Assembly (NCBI GenBank): GCA_040768905.1
Contig: JAXGMA010000001.1
Span: 372,001-436,000 of the forward strand
Direction of reading: 5' to 3'
Length of the DNA stretch: 64,000 nt
Source: SZUA-584 sp040768905
GTDB lineage: Bacteria > Bacillota > Clostridia > Christensenellales > SZUA-584
This document shows, piece after piece, positions 8,823-18,155 of the stretch. Under the pieces are notes generated by a model. It ran no database searches, was not told where the DNA came from, and worked only from the letters and a program-made list of their open reading frames with translations. Position numbers and translations under genes: made by a program. Every line of letters starts with the position of its first letter. Position 1 is the stretch's first letter.

Positions 8823-10490
8823 GTGGAAGTCATCAACCAACAGCCGAAGAAAAAGAGCGAGCAGCAAACGCAGGCGCAGGATATTATTGAACCAATCTCG
8901 CGTGATGCATCGTATTCTGTCTTATATCAACAGGACGGCGTGTTTCTGGCAACAATCAAGGAAGAGGGCGAAGGCCTCGCGCTTGACCACCAAGCAACTG
9001 CGTACGATTTAAGTCGCCTTGGCATACAAGGGCTCAACATGGACAGTTTAAAGGCTGCTTTGCGGCGGGGTACGGCAAACCAGAAAATAGCCGAACCGCA
9101 GGAACAGCAGACGGCAGATTCGGATGTATATGTTGAAGTTTCTTCTGACGGCATGACAGCAGCTTTAACGCTTTTTCCGCCCATGCTTTCCGGACAGACA
9201 AAATCGCCCGATGAGGTGCTTGCCCTGATAAGGGAAAAATGGAAGGTTGTTTTCGGTATCAATGAAGAACTGGCGCGCGCTGCTGTGTTAAGCCGCTCTT
9301 ACAGACGGCCCCATGTGTTTGCATACGGACAGCCTCCTCAAAAAGGCAAGGACGGCGCACTCATTTTCCATTTCAGCACGAACCACAGCATTGCGCCCAA
9401 GATACTTGAAGACGGAAGTGCGGACTATAAAAACTTGAACCTGTTTGAGAGCGTTGCGGAAGGCGCGGATGTCGTTTCCTCCATACCTCCCGAGGAGGGC
9501 ATTCCCGGATACGACGTGACGGGGAAGGAGCTTCCGGCTCAGAAGGGCAAAGAATTCAGACTACCCAAAGGCAAAAACGTCAGGCTTTCGGAAGACGGCG
9601 GATCGCTCCAGGCGGCCAAGAGCGGCCGCGTTGACTACATAAACGGCCGCGTTGAGATTTCCGATGTTTTCAAAATCAGCGGAGATGTGGACATGGGCGT
9701 CGGCAACGTTTCTTTTGAGGGTGATATCGTTGTCGCGGGCAACGTGATCTCAGGGTTAAAACTAGAAGCCTCAGGCATGATTGAAGTACACGGCTATGTG
9801 GAAGGCGCTGAGCTGATTGCAGGCAAGGATATCGTTTTGAGAAACGGTATGCAGGGTATGAGCCAGGGAAGGCTGGAAGCCGGGGGCAATATCCTGGCCC
9901 GTTTTATTGAGCGGGCGACAGTTTCCGCAAAGGGCGACGTGATGGCAGACTACATCGTTCAGTGTCTTGTGACCGCCTGTGGTTCAGTGATACTCAAGGG
10001 CAAATGGGGCAAGCTGCTCGGGGGTGTTGTGCGCGCAGGAAAAGAGGTAACAGCGCAAATCATTGGCGCTCCGTCGAGTGACCGCACGCAGCTTGAACTT
10101 GGTGTTTTGCCTGACGAGCGTGCCAGGTATACGAAACTTGATGCGGAAAAAGGACAGATCAAAGCGCAGCTTAACAGGGTCAATAATATACTCGGGGTCA
10201 TGCCGCAGGCTGATCTGCCGCCGGAAAAACAGGCGGTACGGCAAAAGCTTGCAGATGCGGCCGCGCAGCTCAATGACCAGTACAGTGCGATATTGATCGA
10301 AATCGAAGAATTGCGGCAGCTTTTGAGTACGAACAGCGGCGCACGCATCAATGTGCTCAAGTGCATTTATCCCAACGTGCGCGTACAAATTGATTCCGGC
10401 GTGATGACCACCAGTTCTTTGATAGAATTTGCAACTTTCCGCTACAGGGACGGCGAGGTGCATTTCACGGCATGTGAAGTCAAGAAATAA
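8823..10490 (+). CDS. FapA/DUF342 family protein
   Basis: The 555-residue protein has the DUF342 architecture: an N-terminal domain, a right-handed beta-helix of glycine-rich turns (about 270-400: GDVDMGVGNVSFEGDIVVAG, GYVEGAELIAGKDIV) and a C-terminal helical coiled coil (about 430-500) with a final small beta domain. Characterised members affect polar organisation or cell-surface and motility functions, and DUF342 genes often lie near pilus or flagellar genes. Here it converges on the type IV pilus operon. The start is GTG at 8823, with AAGGAG upstream; the nearby ATG at 8818 is out of frame. Confidence 0.85.
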   Translation: MEVINQQPKKKSEQQTQAQDIIEPISRDASYSVLYQQDGVFLATIKEEGEGLALDHQATAYDLSRLGIQGLNMDSLKAALRRGTANQKIAEPQEQQTADSDVYVEVSSDGMTAALTLFPPMLSGQTKSPDEVLALIREKWKVVFGINEELARAAVLSRSYRRPHVFAYGQPPQKGKDGALIFHFSTNHSIAPKILEDGSADYKNLNLFESVAEGADVVSSIPPEEGIPGYDVTGKELPAQKGKEFRLPKGKNVRLSEDGGSLQAAKSGRVDYINGRVEISDVFKISGDVDMGVGNVSFEGDIVVAGNVISGLKLEASGMIEVHGYVEGAELIAGKDIVLRNGMQGMSQGRLEAGGNILARFIERATVSAKGDVMADYIVQCLVTACGSVILKGKWGKLLGGVVRAGKEVTAQIIGAPSSDRTQLELGVLPDERARYTKLDAEKGQIKAQLNRVNNILGVMPQADLPPEKQAVRQKLADAAAQLNDQYSAILIEIEELRQLLSTNSGARINVLKCIYPNVRVQIDSGVMTTSSLIEFATFRYRDGEVHFTACEVKK

Positions 10491-10497
10491 CAAAAAT

Positions 10498-10528
10498 AGC
10501 TGTGCAGTTTCAGAGAGCACGGCTTTTC
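10498..10528 (+). terminator. Terminator between the FapA gene and the pilus operon
   Basis: AGCTGTGC at 10498-10505 pairs with GCACGGCT at 10517-10524 (one G-U pair) and is followed by a short T-run. It lies in the 68-base convergent gap. Confidence 0.65.
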
Positions 10529-10558
10529 TTATTCCCTTTCTTTATAAAAAGAGTATAC

Positions 10559-11224
10559 CTATTGAAACACATCGGTATCAAAGCGATAGCCGTCGCTAAA
10601 ATCATAGGCGGTGTCCGGCGGTATTTCGCCAAGCAGGCTGTACAATTCAAGATAAAGCGTGACGCTCAGCAGATTTTCTGAGGATGGCTCAGCCGAAGTT
10701 TCTTCTGGTTCTTCTTCCAGGGGAGCCGCCGTCTGCGGCGCCAAGTCCGTATCAAAAGCAGCAACAACAAGGCCTGTCACTTTGACAAAGTATTCCCCCT
10801 CTGAGAAGGCCGTGAGTATTTTTTTGATACCGTCGTAATCGGCCTTCATGATCACGGTTAAGGGGCAGACATAAAGCTCGCCCAACTGCTGCACTTCGGA
10901 GAACAGGTAGGTGATCTTCGTGCCGTATCTGTTGATCGTCTGGTCAAGATAAACCAGCATTGGCGGCTGGTCAAAGCCCTGTGTGATGCTGACGCTCAGC
11001 GTCTTGAGCTGATCCGTTTTTTCATTCATTTCATCAATGAGTGCATTTTCAGTGGTTACAAGCTGCCTGTTTGAGAGAATTTGCGCTTCGCTGTCTGCGA
11101 TGCTTTTATTCAAATCGCTGATATCATCCATATAAGGCTTGTAAAAGAAAAAGTAATAAAGGCAGAAAACCGCAACAATGAGCAGGATAAGTATCAGCAT
11201 TTTTTCGCGTTTAGAGATACTCAT
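10559..11224 (-). CDS. pilO: PilO-like type IV pilus inner-membrane assembly protein
   Basis: The 221-residue protein has one N-terminal membrane helix (about 8-28), a coiled-coil segment (about 33-75) and a C-terminal ferredoxin-like alpha-beta domain, the layout of PilO. It ends with an acidic tail and has a Glu/Pro-rich insertion near residues 165-185. PilO pairs with PilN to form the alignment subcomplex between PilM and the pilus fibre. It is the last gene of the pilus operon and overlaps pilN by 4 bases. Identification rests on position and architecture more than on motifs. Confidence 0.75.
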   Translation of the reverse strand: MSISKREKMLILILLIVAVFCLYYFFFYKPYMDDISDLNKSIADSEAQILSNRQLVTTENALIDEMNEKTDQLKTLSVSITQGFDQPPMLVYLDQTINRYGTKITYLFSEVQQLGELYVCPLTVIMKADYDGIKKILTAFSEGEYFVKVTGLVVAAFDTDLAPQTAAPLEEEPEETSAEPSSENLLSVTLYLELYSLLGEIPPDTAYDFSDGYRFDTDVFQ

Positions 11225-11838
11225 GGCTGTTCCTCCCCGTTATCTTTTCTGACGGCCTCATCAGTTTTCTCCTCTTTGGCCGCAGCGGCCAGAGCCGCGC
11301 CGCTTAAGGGTACCGGCAGCGTGGCGGTCAGTGTAAACATGGCTTGTTTCGTCTGGCCGCTCGGTGACGTGCTGTTCGATAAAAAGACATTGGAAAAAGC
11401 GCCGGAATTACGGAGCTGCAGCAAAAAGACAGCCAATGTGGTATCATCCGGCGCCGTACCTGAAATACTCAAAACGTTGCCGGAAAATGTCAGCTGGGCA
11501 AGCTCTGCGGTGTGGGGCAGCGAACGCTCAATCGCAGAAAGATAGGAAAGTATGTCTGAACGCGATGCGTGAAGCGTTTGCAGGTCGGAAAGCTGGCTGC
11601 GAAGCTGAGCGACCTGCCCCATAGTCAGATTCAGGCTTTCCTGTGTGACGGTCGTCATCATAAGCTCCGATTCAAGCGCATAAAGCTTGAGTTTCGCGCT
11701 GGAAAGCGAGCGCAAAGGAAGAACAATGCCCGCCAGCAGAATGACGGCAAAGAGGATCGCAAACAATACATAGCTGCGCTTTTTGCCTGAGCCGGCCGCG
11801 ATCTTGCGGTGTTTTAGCAGATTGATGTCGTTTTTCAT
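11221..11838 (-). CDS. pilN: PilN-like type IV pilus assembly protein
   Basis: The 205-residue protein starts with MKNDINLLKHRK, close to the INLLP motif by which PilN binds PilM. One membrane helix (about 23-43), a coiled coil (about 45-85) and a small alpha-beta domain follow. The C-terminus is an Ala/Glu/Lys-rich tail. It overlaps both pilM and pilO by 4 bases, so the three are translationally coupled. Confidence 0.82.
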   Translation of the reverse strand: MKNDINLLKHRKIAAGSGKKRSYVLFAILFAVILLAGIVLPLRSLSSAKLKLYALESELMMTTVTQESLNLTMGQVAQLRSQLSDLQTLHASRSDILSYLSAIERSLPHTAELAQLTFSGNVLSISGTAPDDTTLAVFLLQLRNSGAFSNVFLSNSTSPSGQTKQAMFTLTATLPVPLSGAALAAAAKEEKTDEAVRKDNGEEQP

Positions 11839-12875
11839 TTTTGGTCCTCTCTAAAGGTCGCTGCATAGGCATTGAGCAGAAACGCAAAACCCCGGCTGAC
11901 TGCTTTTTTATTGGCTGCCGCAAAAAGAGCCGCTGCGTTGCGCACCGGGATCTCAAGGTGTTCCTGCATGTATTCCTCAAGCCCGGGCAAAAGAGCGCCG
12001 CCGCCCGCAAGAAACGCAGCTGTGATGGGTGTTTTGTTGCGGCTTTTGTAGTAGTCCAGCACACGGACAACCTCATGGAGCATGGCATCCACTTCATTGA
12101 CGACAGCAGACTGCATCTGGCTGTTTGGGTGCTGCCCGATCAACAGGTTTGCTTCGCGCTTCGTGGCTTCTGACGCAAGTATATCTTTGCCCGTTTTTTT
12201 GGAAATGGCTTCCGTAATGGTCTGGCCGGAACGCCTGATGTTGTTGCTGACATAATAGTCTCCGTTGTGATAGATGCTTACACGTGTCGATTTTGAGCCT
12301 ATATCGATGATGCAGATGCCGCCTTCACCGGGAATGTTGCCGCACTGCTGATTGTATTTAAGCAGTTTTTCTCTTGCATTTTCGCAAGTATCGACGATGC
12401 TGAGGCTCAAACCTGCTTTGGAAAGCACTTTTCTAAAATTGTCGATCATCCGTTTGTGCGCGGTCGAAACAAGCACCTTGTACATTTCGATATCGTCTTC
12501 CTTGACCGTGCCGGCAATTTTGTAATCGATATGGTATTTGTCAGGGCTGACAGGAAGATATCCTGACATCTCATTGACGATATTTTGGTACAGTTCTTCT
12601 TCAGGCAGTATCGGCAGTGTCAAATGGCGGATGATGATATCGCTTCCGCTTAAAACAAGCGTGCATTTGCCAGACGAATGATGCGATTTTTTCCTCGCTG
12701 TCTTCAGTGATTTGATAAGGGCATCGTCGTAGACGATACTTAAGTCTTCAAGGCAGCCTTCGGGCAATTTGTGTACGGCAAATTTCGCTAAGCGTCCGTC
12801 AGCTGTTGTCTGCACGATTTTCAAATTCGCGTTGCCGATATCAAGGGCAACCGCTGCTGTAGGTTTAACTGGCAA
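11835..12875 (-). CDS. pilM: PilM, actin-like type IV pilus assembly ATPase
   Basis: The 346-residue cytoplasmic protein has actin-fold phosphate motifs ALDIGNANLKIV (residues 10-21) and ICIIDIGSKSTRVSIY (near 188) and an adenosine motif AAFLAGGGALLPGLEEYM (near 288). PilM binds the N-terminus of PilN on the cytoplasmic face and links the platform to the motor ATPases. The start codon is preceded by AAGGAGG. It is transcribed with the upstream pilin-like genes across a 23-base gap. Confidence 0.9.
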   Translation of the reverse strand: MPVKPTAAVALDIGNANLKIVQTTADGRLAKFAVHKLPEGCLEDLSIVYDDALIKSLKTARKKSHHSSGKCTLVLSGSDIIIRHLTLPILPEEELYQNIVNEMSGYLPVSPDKYHIDYKIAGTVKEDDIEMYKVLVSTAHKRMIDNFRKVLSKAGLSLSIVDTCENAREKLLKYNQQCGNIPGEGGICIIDIGSKSTRVSIYHNGDYYVSNNIRRSGQTITEAISKKTGKDILASEATKREANLLIGQHPNSQMQSAVVNEVDAMLHEVVRVLDYYKSRNKTPITAAFLAGGGALLPGLEEYMQEHLEIPVRNAAALFAAANKKAVSRGFAFLLNAYAATFREDQK

Positions 12876-12898
12876 GTGAAGCCTCCTTAATCATTTGA

Positions 12899-14356
12899 CT
12901 ATTGCCGCCCGGCAGCTGACACACTCTGGCTCATGATCACGCTTGCATCAATGACCGTTGCGCTGCTCCCTCCGGCACCGGTGAAAAGAAAAGAATTTTT
13001 TGGGTTTGACAGTGCGTTATTGACAACGGTCTGAGAATATTCTATGACCAGTGTATCTTGTTTGCTCGTTGTTGCATAGTAGATATTGCCTTTTGCGAAC
13101 AAAGCACCGCCCACGGAGCAGCCTGCTGTAATAGCCACATCCCCGTAAGAATAAATGATACCGTTGATTGTCCCGTTGCCGAAATTGATCCGCGTGGATG
13201 AGTAAATCACGCCTGCGGAGTATACCTGTGATAATGAAATCGTTCCGGCTGCATAAAGACTCCCGGCGTAAGAGGTATTAGTGACTGTGATGTTTCCTCC
13301 GGCCATGATCAGGCCGTTGGCTGAAAAGCTTGAAGCAGAGATGCTGCCGTCGCACATAATATCGCCGTGAAATGTGCCGCCAGTGATCGTTAAGTTGCCG
13401 CGGCAGTAGAGATTGCCGTAGAAATTGCCGCCTCCGATCGTCAGATTTCCATCAGCATAGATATCAGCGTACACATTGCCGATGCTCGGTATGTTGATAT
13501 TGCCTTTTCCGTGGACGATTCCTCCGGCAATACCGCTGTTGCTGAGCGAAATATTGACGCCCGGTGCCGTGGTGATATAGATGGTACCGGCTGAGCCAGC
13601 CGAATAATTATAATTGTTCTGAGTGATATACACATTGACCGTGGGGAGGACAGGATCAGTATAAGAACTGTAGGACGCGACATCGGAGAGTGCATTGCCG
13701 GCCAGCGGATCAATGAGCAGCGAACCGCCCTGGTGCGAAAACCGAGAGTACCAGGGGCTTGCATTGAGCTCGCGCAATTCTCCGGCGATCACATTGCCTG
13801 TGACGCTCATCTGGCGGTCGGTATCAAGATCAATGGCGCCGCCGATATAAAGAACAGTGTTCGGGACAAACCATGATCCTGATGTTAAATCCAGCCTTTT
13901 GACGATGACATTTCCGTTGACCTTATATTGCGTTCCGTCGGCTGTGGTCGATGTGGCAGAAATAACAAACTCGCCCGCCTGTAAAGATGGATCAAAACTG
14001 CCTACTGAAAAGGAAGTGTCTGTGGCTGCGCCGCTGATGGCCGGTTCGATAAACGACTGGCTGGCCAAAGCATTGATATTGGCATAAAAGTTTTGATACA
14101 AAGCGTCATATATCGTGCCGCTTGAGTCTGCCATGGCCGCGTAATAGCTGGATACTTCATGTTTGATGTGTTCGATAGCGCTGTTGACGGCCGCTGCTGC
14201 CGCATAATAGGCATCGTTGGTCGTGGCGTCCGCCACGTTGCTCTTCAGCGTTCCCATCGAAACGGTGGTGACAGCGAGCCCAAGCACCAGCAAAACAGTT
14301 ACCGTGAGCAGCGCCATGACAAGCGCGGATCCTTTTTTATTTTTAAACATTCTCAT
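12899..14356 (-). CDS. PilX-like protein with a long beta-repeat domain
   Basis: The 485-residue protein begins with a short basic leader and a hydrophobic helix (KKGSALVMALLTVTVLLVLG) like that of PilX-type pilus proteins; the usual Glu5 of pilins is absent. Residues about 30-110 are helical. From about 180 to 460 there are glycine-rich repeats of roughly 17-20 residues (for example GLIMAGGNITVTN, GSLYAAGTISLSQ, GVIYSSTRINFGN), which suggests a beta-helix like those of polymer-forming proteins. It probably sits at the pilus tip or the cell surface. The C-terminal function is not known. Confidence 0.7.
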   Translation of the reverse strand: MRMFKNKKGSALVMALLTVTVLLVLGLAVTTVSMGTLKSNVADATTNDAYYAAAAAVNSAIEHIKHEVSSYYAAMADSSGTIYDALYQNFYANINALASQSFIEPAISGAATDTSFSVGSFDPSLQAGEFVISATSTTADGTQYKVNGNVIVKRLDLTSGSWFVPNTVLYIGGAIDLDTDRQMSVTGNVIAGELRELNASPWYSRFSHQGGSLLIDPLAGNALSDVASYSSYTDPVLPTVNVYITQNNYNYSAGSAGTIYITTAPGVNISLSNSGIAGGIVHGKGNINIPSIGNVYADIYADGNLTIGGGNFYGNLYCRGNLTITGGTFHGDIMCDGSISASSFSANGLIMAGGNITVTNTSYAGSLYAAGTISLSQVYSAGVIYSSTRINFGNGTINGIIYSYGDVAITAGCSVGGALFAKGNIYYATTSKQDTLVIEYSQTVVNNALSNPKNSFLFTGAGGSSATVIDASVIMSQSVSAAGRQ

Positions 14357-14380
14357 TTGACCACCTGCTTTCGGCGGCTT

Positions 14381-14788
14381 TTAGCCTGCCAGCGACAAGG
14401 ACGTTGATAATTCCGCGCCCTTTTCGTTTCTTATGGTGATGTGCAGCAGCTGTGCACTGATACTGGCTTCGAAAAGAGCCATACCTCTAGCTATGACTGC
14501 ATCATTACGGAGTATCTGATCGCTTTGCAGCTTGTATACGTCACTGCCGATGCTCAACACGTTGTCGATGCACGATATGCTGTCTGCATCTGCAAGGCGA
14601 AACCTGTTGGTGATTTCGGAAAGCACCTGCCGCATGTTTTGCTGCTCTTGCGCAGAGGCCGTGTTCATCGTGTACAGAACCAGGCCCTGCCCGAACAATC
14701 CGTACATCAAACCCGCCACAACGGCCAGCAGCGCCGCAACGATGACCAGCTCAATAAGGGTCAGCCCTTTTTTATTTGTCCATTTCAT
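14381..14788 (-). CDS. Minor pilin, PilW/GspJ-like
   Basis: The 135-residue protein has a class III signal KKG|LTLIELVIVAALLAVVAG, with the peptidase site after Gly and a conserved Glu at position 5 of the mature protein, followed by a small soluble domain. Minor pilins prime fibre assembly. The next gene upstream overlaps it by 4 bases, so translation is coupled. Confidence 0.8.
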   Translation of the reverse strand: MKWTNKKGLTLIELVIVAALLAVVAGLMYGLFGQGLVLYTMNTASAQEQQNMRQVLSEITNRFRLADADSISCIDNVLSIGSDVYKLQSDQILRNDAVIARGMALFEASISAQLLHITIRNEKGAELSTSLSLAG

Positions 14789-15522
14789 GATACATCATTC
14801 CTGATGGTGATATAAGCTTCTGACTGTGCAATGGGCGTTGTCGCTGTAAAAGAGTCATAGACACGCGATGTAACGCGGACCAGCGACTTATCGCCTCTGA
14901 TGACGTCTTTGTGCTTGATGCCCTCGCCGCTTAGCACGATGAAGGCAGCATTGGCGCTTGTGCAGTAAACCACGGCCTTACAGCCGGTACCAAGATTAAC
15001 TTGCGGTGCGTGGCCCTGCGGCATTTTCATCGCATTGATGACCAACACACAGTTGTTGTACGCGGATGTGCCTGTCAGAGCCAAGTCGTCGCCCGCAAAG
15101 CTGTAAAATCCGCCCGATATCTCGATGGAAATCTGTGCGGGGATCGCGTTGTAGAGCTGCCATTTGCCGTCCGGCATCACAGCCAGCATTTTACCGTCTT
15201 CGCTAAGCAGCAGATGTGCATACACGCGGGACGATTCAAAAAGGCCGCTGCCTGCCCCGTGAGGCGTCATGGTTGCTGATAAGTAGTAATTGCCTGTTTG
15301 CTGCTTCGCTGGCAAATCAGCGAGGGCCTGCGCGTATGATGTGTTGTCAAGCTGTTCAAGATAATCCTGCGCGATATAATTGGCGTTGAGGATGCCCCTC
15401 GCGGCAACATCTGTTTTGACTGCCTGCAGATAAATATTGAGCAGCGGAAGTGCGACCACGCTAAAGATAAAAACAGCGAGAACCACTTCGAGCAGCGTGT
15501 ATCCTCTTTTGTTTTTTATCAT
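14785..15522 (-). CDS. Minor pilin, PilV/GspI-like
   Basis: The 245-residue protein has a prepilin signal NKRG|YTLLEVVLAVFIFSVVALP, with Glu at mature position 5, then a helix and a larger soluble domain rich in beta segments. It overlaps pilD by 4 bases and the following minor pilin gene by 4 bases. Its size is above the usual pilin and fits a minor or tip pilin. Confidence 0.8.
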   Translation of the reverse strand: MIKNKRGYTLLEVVLAVFIFSVVALPLLNIYLQAVKTDVAARGILNANYIAQDYLEQLDNTSYAQALADLPAKQQTGNYYLSATMTPHGAGSGLFESSRVYAHLLLSEDGKMLAVMPDGKWQLYNAIPAQISIEISGGFYSFAGDDLALTGTSAYNNCVLVINAMKMPQGHAPQVNLGTGCKAVVYCTSANAAFIVLSGEGIKHKDVIRGDKSLVRVTSRVYDSFTATTPIAQSEAYITIRNDVS

Positions 15523-16307
15523 CCTATCAACCCCAGGTACCAGTTTATAAGTTCATTCCCGAAGAACACGCTCACGGTGACGCCCAGCGCAAGGAACGGC
15601 CCGAAAGGGATGGCATCTCCGCGCTTTTTTTGTTTAGCGGCAATAAGAATGATGCTTAAGATCGCACCCGTAAAAATGCCGATAAAATACGCGGGGATCA
15701 CAAGGCGCCAGCCTGTGATCAGACCGCAAAAGGCCATCATCTTGATATCACCGCCGCCCATCGCCTCTTTTTTGAAAAGAAGAGCGCCAAGCAGCGCAAT
15801 GAGTAAAAGAGGCAGAGCGCCTACGAAAAAGCCGATCACGTAACTGTGCCATGGATCGAAAAGTCCTGTTGCCGCTGTTATGGCAAGCTGTATGAAGCCG
15901 ACCGTGAGCCCGGCAATCACAAGGCCGTTGGGGATTTCCATGTGGCGCATATCAATGACTGCGATGACGATAAGCAGGCTTATCAGCGCTGCATAGACGG
16001 GCAGCACGGGAGAAAGGCCGAATCTTAAATAAAGCAGTAAAAACAGTATGCCGGTCAGCGCCTCTATCAAAGGATAAGCGGCAGATATCTTCTGTTTGCA
16101 GCCTCTGCATTTACCGCCGAGCCAAACGTAACTCAAAACGGGAACGAGATCGAAAGCGCCAAGCCGCCGCCCGCAAGCCGGACAAGAAGACGGTTTGCGC
16201 GCCAGCGAGAGCCCGAGAGGCAGCCTGTAAATGCAGACATTTAAAAAACTGCCGATGATCGTGCCGAATATGAAAATCAGTATACCGATAATAGGTTCCA
16301 TCTTCAT
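15519..16307 (-). CDS. pilD: Prepilin peptidase PilD
   Basis: The 262-residue membrane aspartic protease cleaves prepilins after Gly and N-methylates the new N-terminus. It has the N-terminal methyltransferase part with two CxxC pairs (CPAC near 41 and CRGC near 67), and the two catalytic aspartates in IDMRHMEIP (near 117) and GGGDIKMM (near 184). About eight membrane helices are visible. A terminator-like hairpin separates it from pilA, so its expression is probably lower than that of the major pilin. Confidence 0.92.
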   Translation of the reverse strand: MKMEPIIGILIFIFGTIIGSFLNVCIYRLPLGLSLARKPSSCPACGRRLGAFDLVPVLSYVWLGGKCRGCKQKISAAYPLIEALTGILFLLLYLRFGLSPVLPVYAALISLLIVIAVIDMRHMEIPNGLVIAGLTVGFIQLAITAATGLFDPWHSYVIGFFVGALPLLLIALLGALLFKKEAMGGGDIKMMAFCGLITGWRLVIPAYFIGIFTGAILSIILIAAKQKKRGDAIPFGPFLALGVTVSVFFGNELINWYLGLIG

Positions 16308-16385
16308 CCCTTGATCCCATTCATGTTATAAACTATATAACACAAAACTCAGCGAAAGAAACAAGTATTATATAACCATGAGTAC

Positions 16386-16423
16386 CAAAAAAAGAAAGGG
16401 CGGAAGGCATAGTGCTTTCCGCC
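16386..16423 (-). terminator. Terminator or attenuator between pilA and pilD
   Basis: On the minus strand, GGCGGAA (complement of 16417-16423) pairs with TTCCGCC (complement of 16399-16405) and is followed by a T-rich run (complement of 16387-16398). It lies just after the pilA stop and probably ends most pilA transcripts, with read-through into pilD. Confidence 0.65.
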
Positions 16424-16444
16424 GTGTTCTTAAGTGTATAATGG

Positions 16445-16816
16445 TTATTCCTCGGGTGTGGCAACGCTGGCCTTGGCTGCCGTGGCAACGCTGTCGCTGA
16501 TTGAGACCCAGCCCCAAGCGGCCACTTCATCCTCTGAAACCACGATCTGAGGCCAGAAGCTTGTGCCTACTGCTGCTTTGGTAGCTGCAAGTTCGCCTTT
16601 GGTTGCAATGGCGCTTTCCGGGTTCAAAGCATTGTGTGTATTGATTGCCTGTGCAATCATTCTCGCATTGGCAAGCTGCACATTATCGCGTGCCTCTTGC
16701 GACATGTTGCTGAAAACCGGTATAGCGATTGCAGCCAGGATAGCGAGTATAGCGACGACCACAATGAGTTCGATGAGCGTAAAGCCTTTTTTGTTCTTCT
16801 GCGCGCGTTTAAACAT
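16445..16816 (-). CDS. pilA: Major type IV pilin
   Basis: The 123-residue prepilin has the signal KNKKG|FTLIELIVVVAILAILAAIAIP, with mature Phe1 and Glu5, followed by the typical long hydrophobic helix and a small soluble domain. No C-terminal cysteine pair is present. It has its own promoter directly after pilC and a terminator after it, as expected for the main structural subunit. AAGGAG precedes the ATG. Confidence 0.9.
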   Translation of the reverse strand: MFKRAQKNKKGFTLIELIVVVAILAILAAIAIPVFSNMSQEARDNVQLANARMIAQAINTHNALNPESAIATKGELAATKAAVGTSFWPQIVVSEDEVAAWGWVSISDSVATAAKASVATPEE

Positions 16817-16884
16817 TTTTTTCTCCTTTCAAGATACATGCATGTGACACCATTTACTGGTGCATCAATAAATAACACCATTTT

Positions 16885-16913
16885 TATATATTGAAACAGG
16901 TATTTTATAACAA
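16885..16913 (-). promoter_or_regulatory. SigA-type promoter of pilA
   Basis: On the minus strand, TTGTTA (complement of 16908-16913) and TATATA (complement of 16885-16890) are 17 bases apart, beginning right after the pilC stop codon. The leader of about 65 bases contains TGGTG/CACCA repeats that may fold. Confidence 0.6.
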
Positions 16914-16922
16914 TATTAATTT

Positions 16923-18137
16923 TTAACCTACGCTTTGGTATAAAGTCAGCATGGGCAGCAAGACAGACAAAATGATCATCAGCACCATGACGGCGACGAT
17001 GATAAGCAAAACGGGCTGGATGATAGAGACCAAGCCGGAGATCGCATTGCTGGCTTCTTCCTCAAAATACTCGGCAGTCTTTTCGAGCATTTGGTCAAGC
17101 GTGCCCGATTCTTCTCCTATCTTGGTCATCTGAACGAGCAGCGGCGGGAAAACGGCGGCCGCATTGATCGCCATGTGCAAGGTGCGGCCTTTTTTGATCT
17201 GCTCCTCAACATCGTTAAGTTTTAATTCCGCCACCCTGTTGGAAACGACTTTGGATGCGATGCGCAGCGACTGCGTGAGAGATATGCCTGTTGCTGTGAG
17301 CGTGGAGAGCGTGCGGCTGAATCGCGCTGCGAGAAGTTTTGTCATGGTCTTTTTAAAAAGCGGAAGCTTGAGTTTAAGCTGATCTATCGACAAACGGCCT
17401 TTTTCGGTCGATTTATAAAACTTGAACAAAGAAAGAATCAGCAGCAGCGCACCCACGAGAACCATCCACTGCTTCATGATGAAGTCGCTCAAGCCCAGCA
17501 TCGCGACTGTGATGGCAGGGAGTTTAGCACCGACAGATTCGAAAACCGCCCTGAACTGCGGCACGATGCTGATAAGCAGAAAGACAACCACAAGAACAGC
17601 GATGATACTGACGACGATAGGATAAGTCATCGCACTTTTAACCTTTTTGGCCAGTTTATACTCGCGTTCAAAGTGGGTGGCAAGCCGTTCAAGAGACAAA
17701 TCCAAGGTTCCGCTTATTTCGCCTGCTTCGATCATCTTGACCATCAGGCCGGGCAGCATGCGCTCGTGTGTGGCGAAGGCCTCAGAAAGGCTTCTGCCCC
17801 GCTGAAGGTCTTCACCGACATTCTGGATGATCTTTTTAAGTTTGGCGTTTTCCGTTTGCTCCTCAAGCATTGAAAGTGCCTGCACCAGGGGCACGCCGGC
17901 CTTCAAGATGCTGGAAAACTGCGTGCAGAAAACGGCAAGGACGCGTTTGGGAAGCTTGGCGGAGCCTATGGTGATATCCGCCGAGCTTTTTGGCTGGATC
18001 TCAGCCAGATTCAATAAAAACAGCGATTTTGAGCGCAGGATATGCAGAACCTCCTGTCTGTCCGATGCTGTGATGATACCTTCAACTGTCTGCCCGGCGC
18101 GGTTTGATGCCTTGTACATAAATTTAATAGTGATCAC
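16923..18137 (-). CDS. pilC: PilC, type IV pilus platform protein
   Basis: The 404-residue inner-membrane protein has the duplicated T2SS-F domain (about 70-190 and 270-395) with membrane helices near 170-190, 220-240 and 375-400. The segment FCTQFSSILKAGVPLVQALSMLE and its second-half counterpart FSRTLSTLTATGISLTQSLRI are typical. It anchors the fibre and couples to the PilB/PilT motors. The start is either GTG at 18137 or ATG at 18119; the first gives the usual FxYKA spacing, but its ribosome site is crowded. Confidence 0.9.
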   Translation of the reverse strand: MITIKFMYKASNRAGQTVEGIITASDRQEVLHILRSKSLFLLNLAEIQPKSSADITIGSAKLPKRVLAVFCTQFSSILKAGVPLVQALSMLEEQTENAKLKKIIQNVGEDLQRGRSLSEAFATHERMLPGLMVKMIEAGEISGTLDLSLERLATHFEREYKLAKKVKSAMTYPIVVSIIAVLVVVFLLISIVPQFRAVFESVGAKLPAITVAMLGLSDFIMKQWMVLVGALLLILSLFKFYKSTEKGRLSIDQLKLKLPLFKKTMTKLLAARFSRTLSTLTATGISLTQSLRIASKVVSNRVAELKLNDVEEQIKKGRTLHMAINAAAVFPPLLVQMTKIGEESGTLDQMLEKTAEYFEEEASNAISGLVSIIQPVLLIIVAVMVLMIILSVLLPMLTLYQSVG

Positions 18138-18155
18138 CTCTTTTGGACTGCCGTA

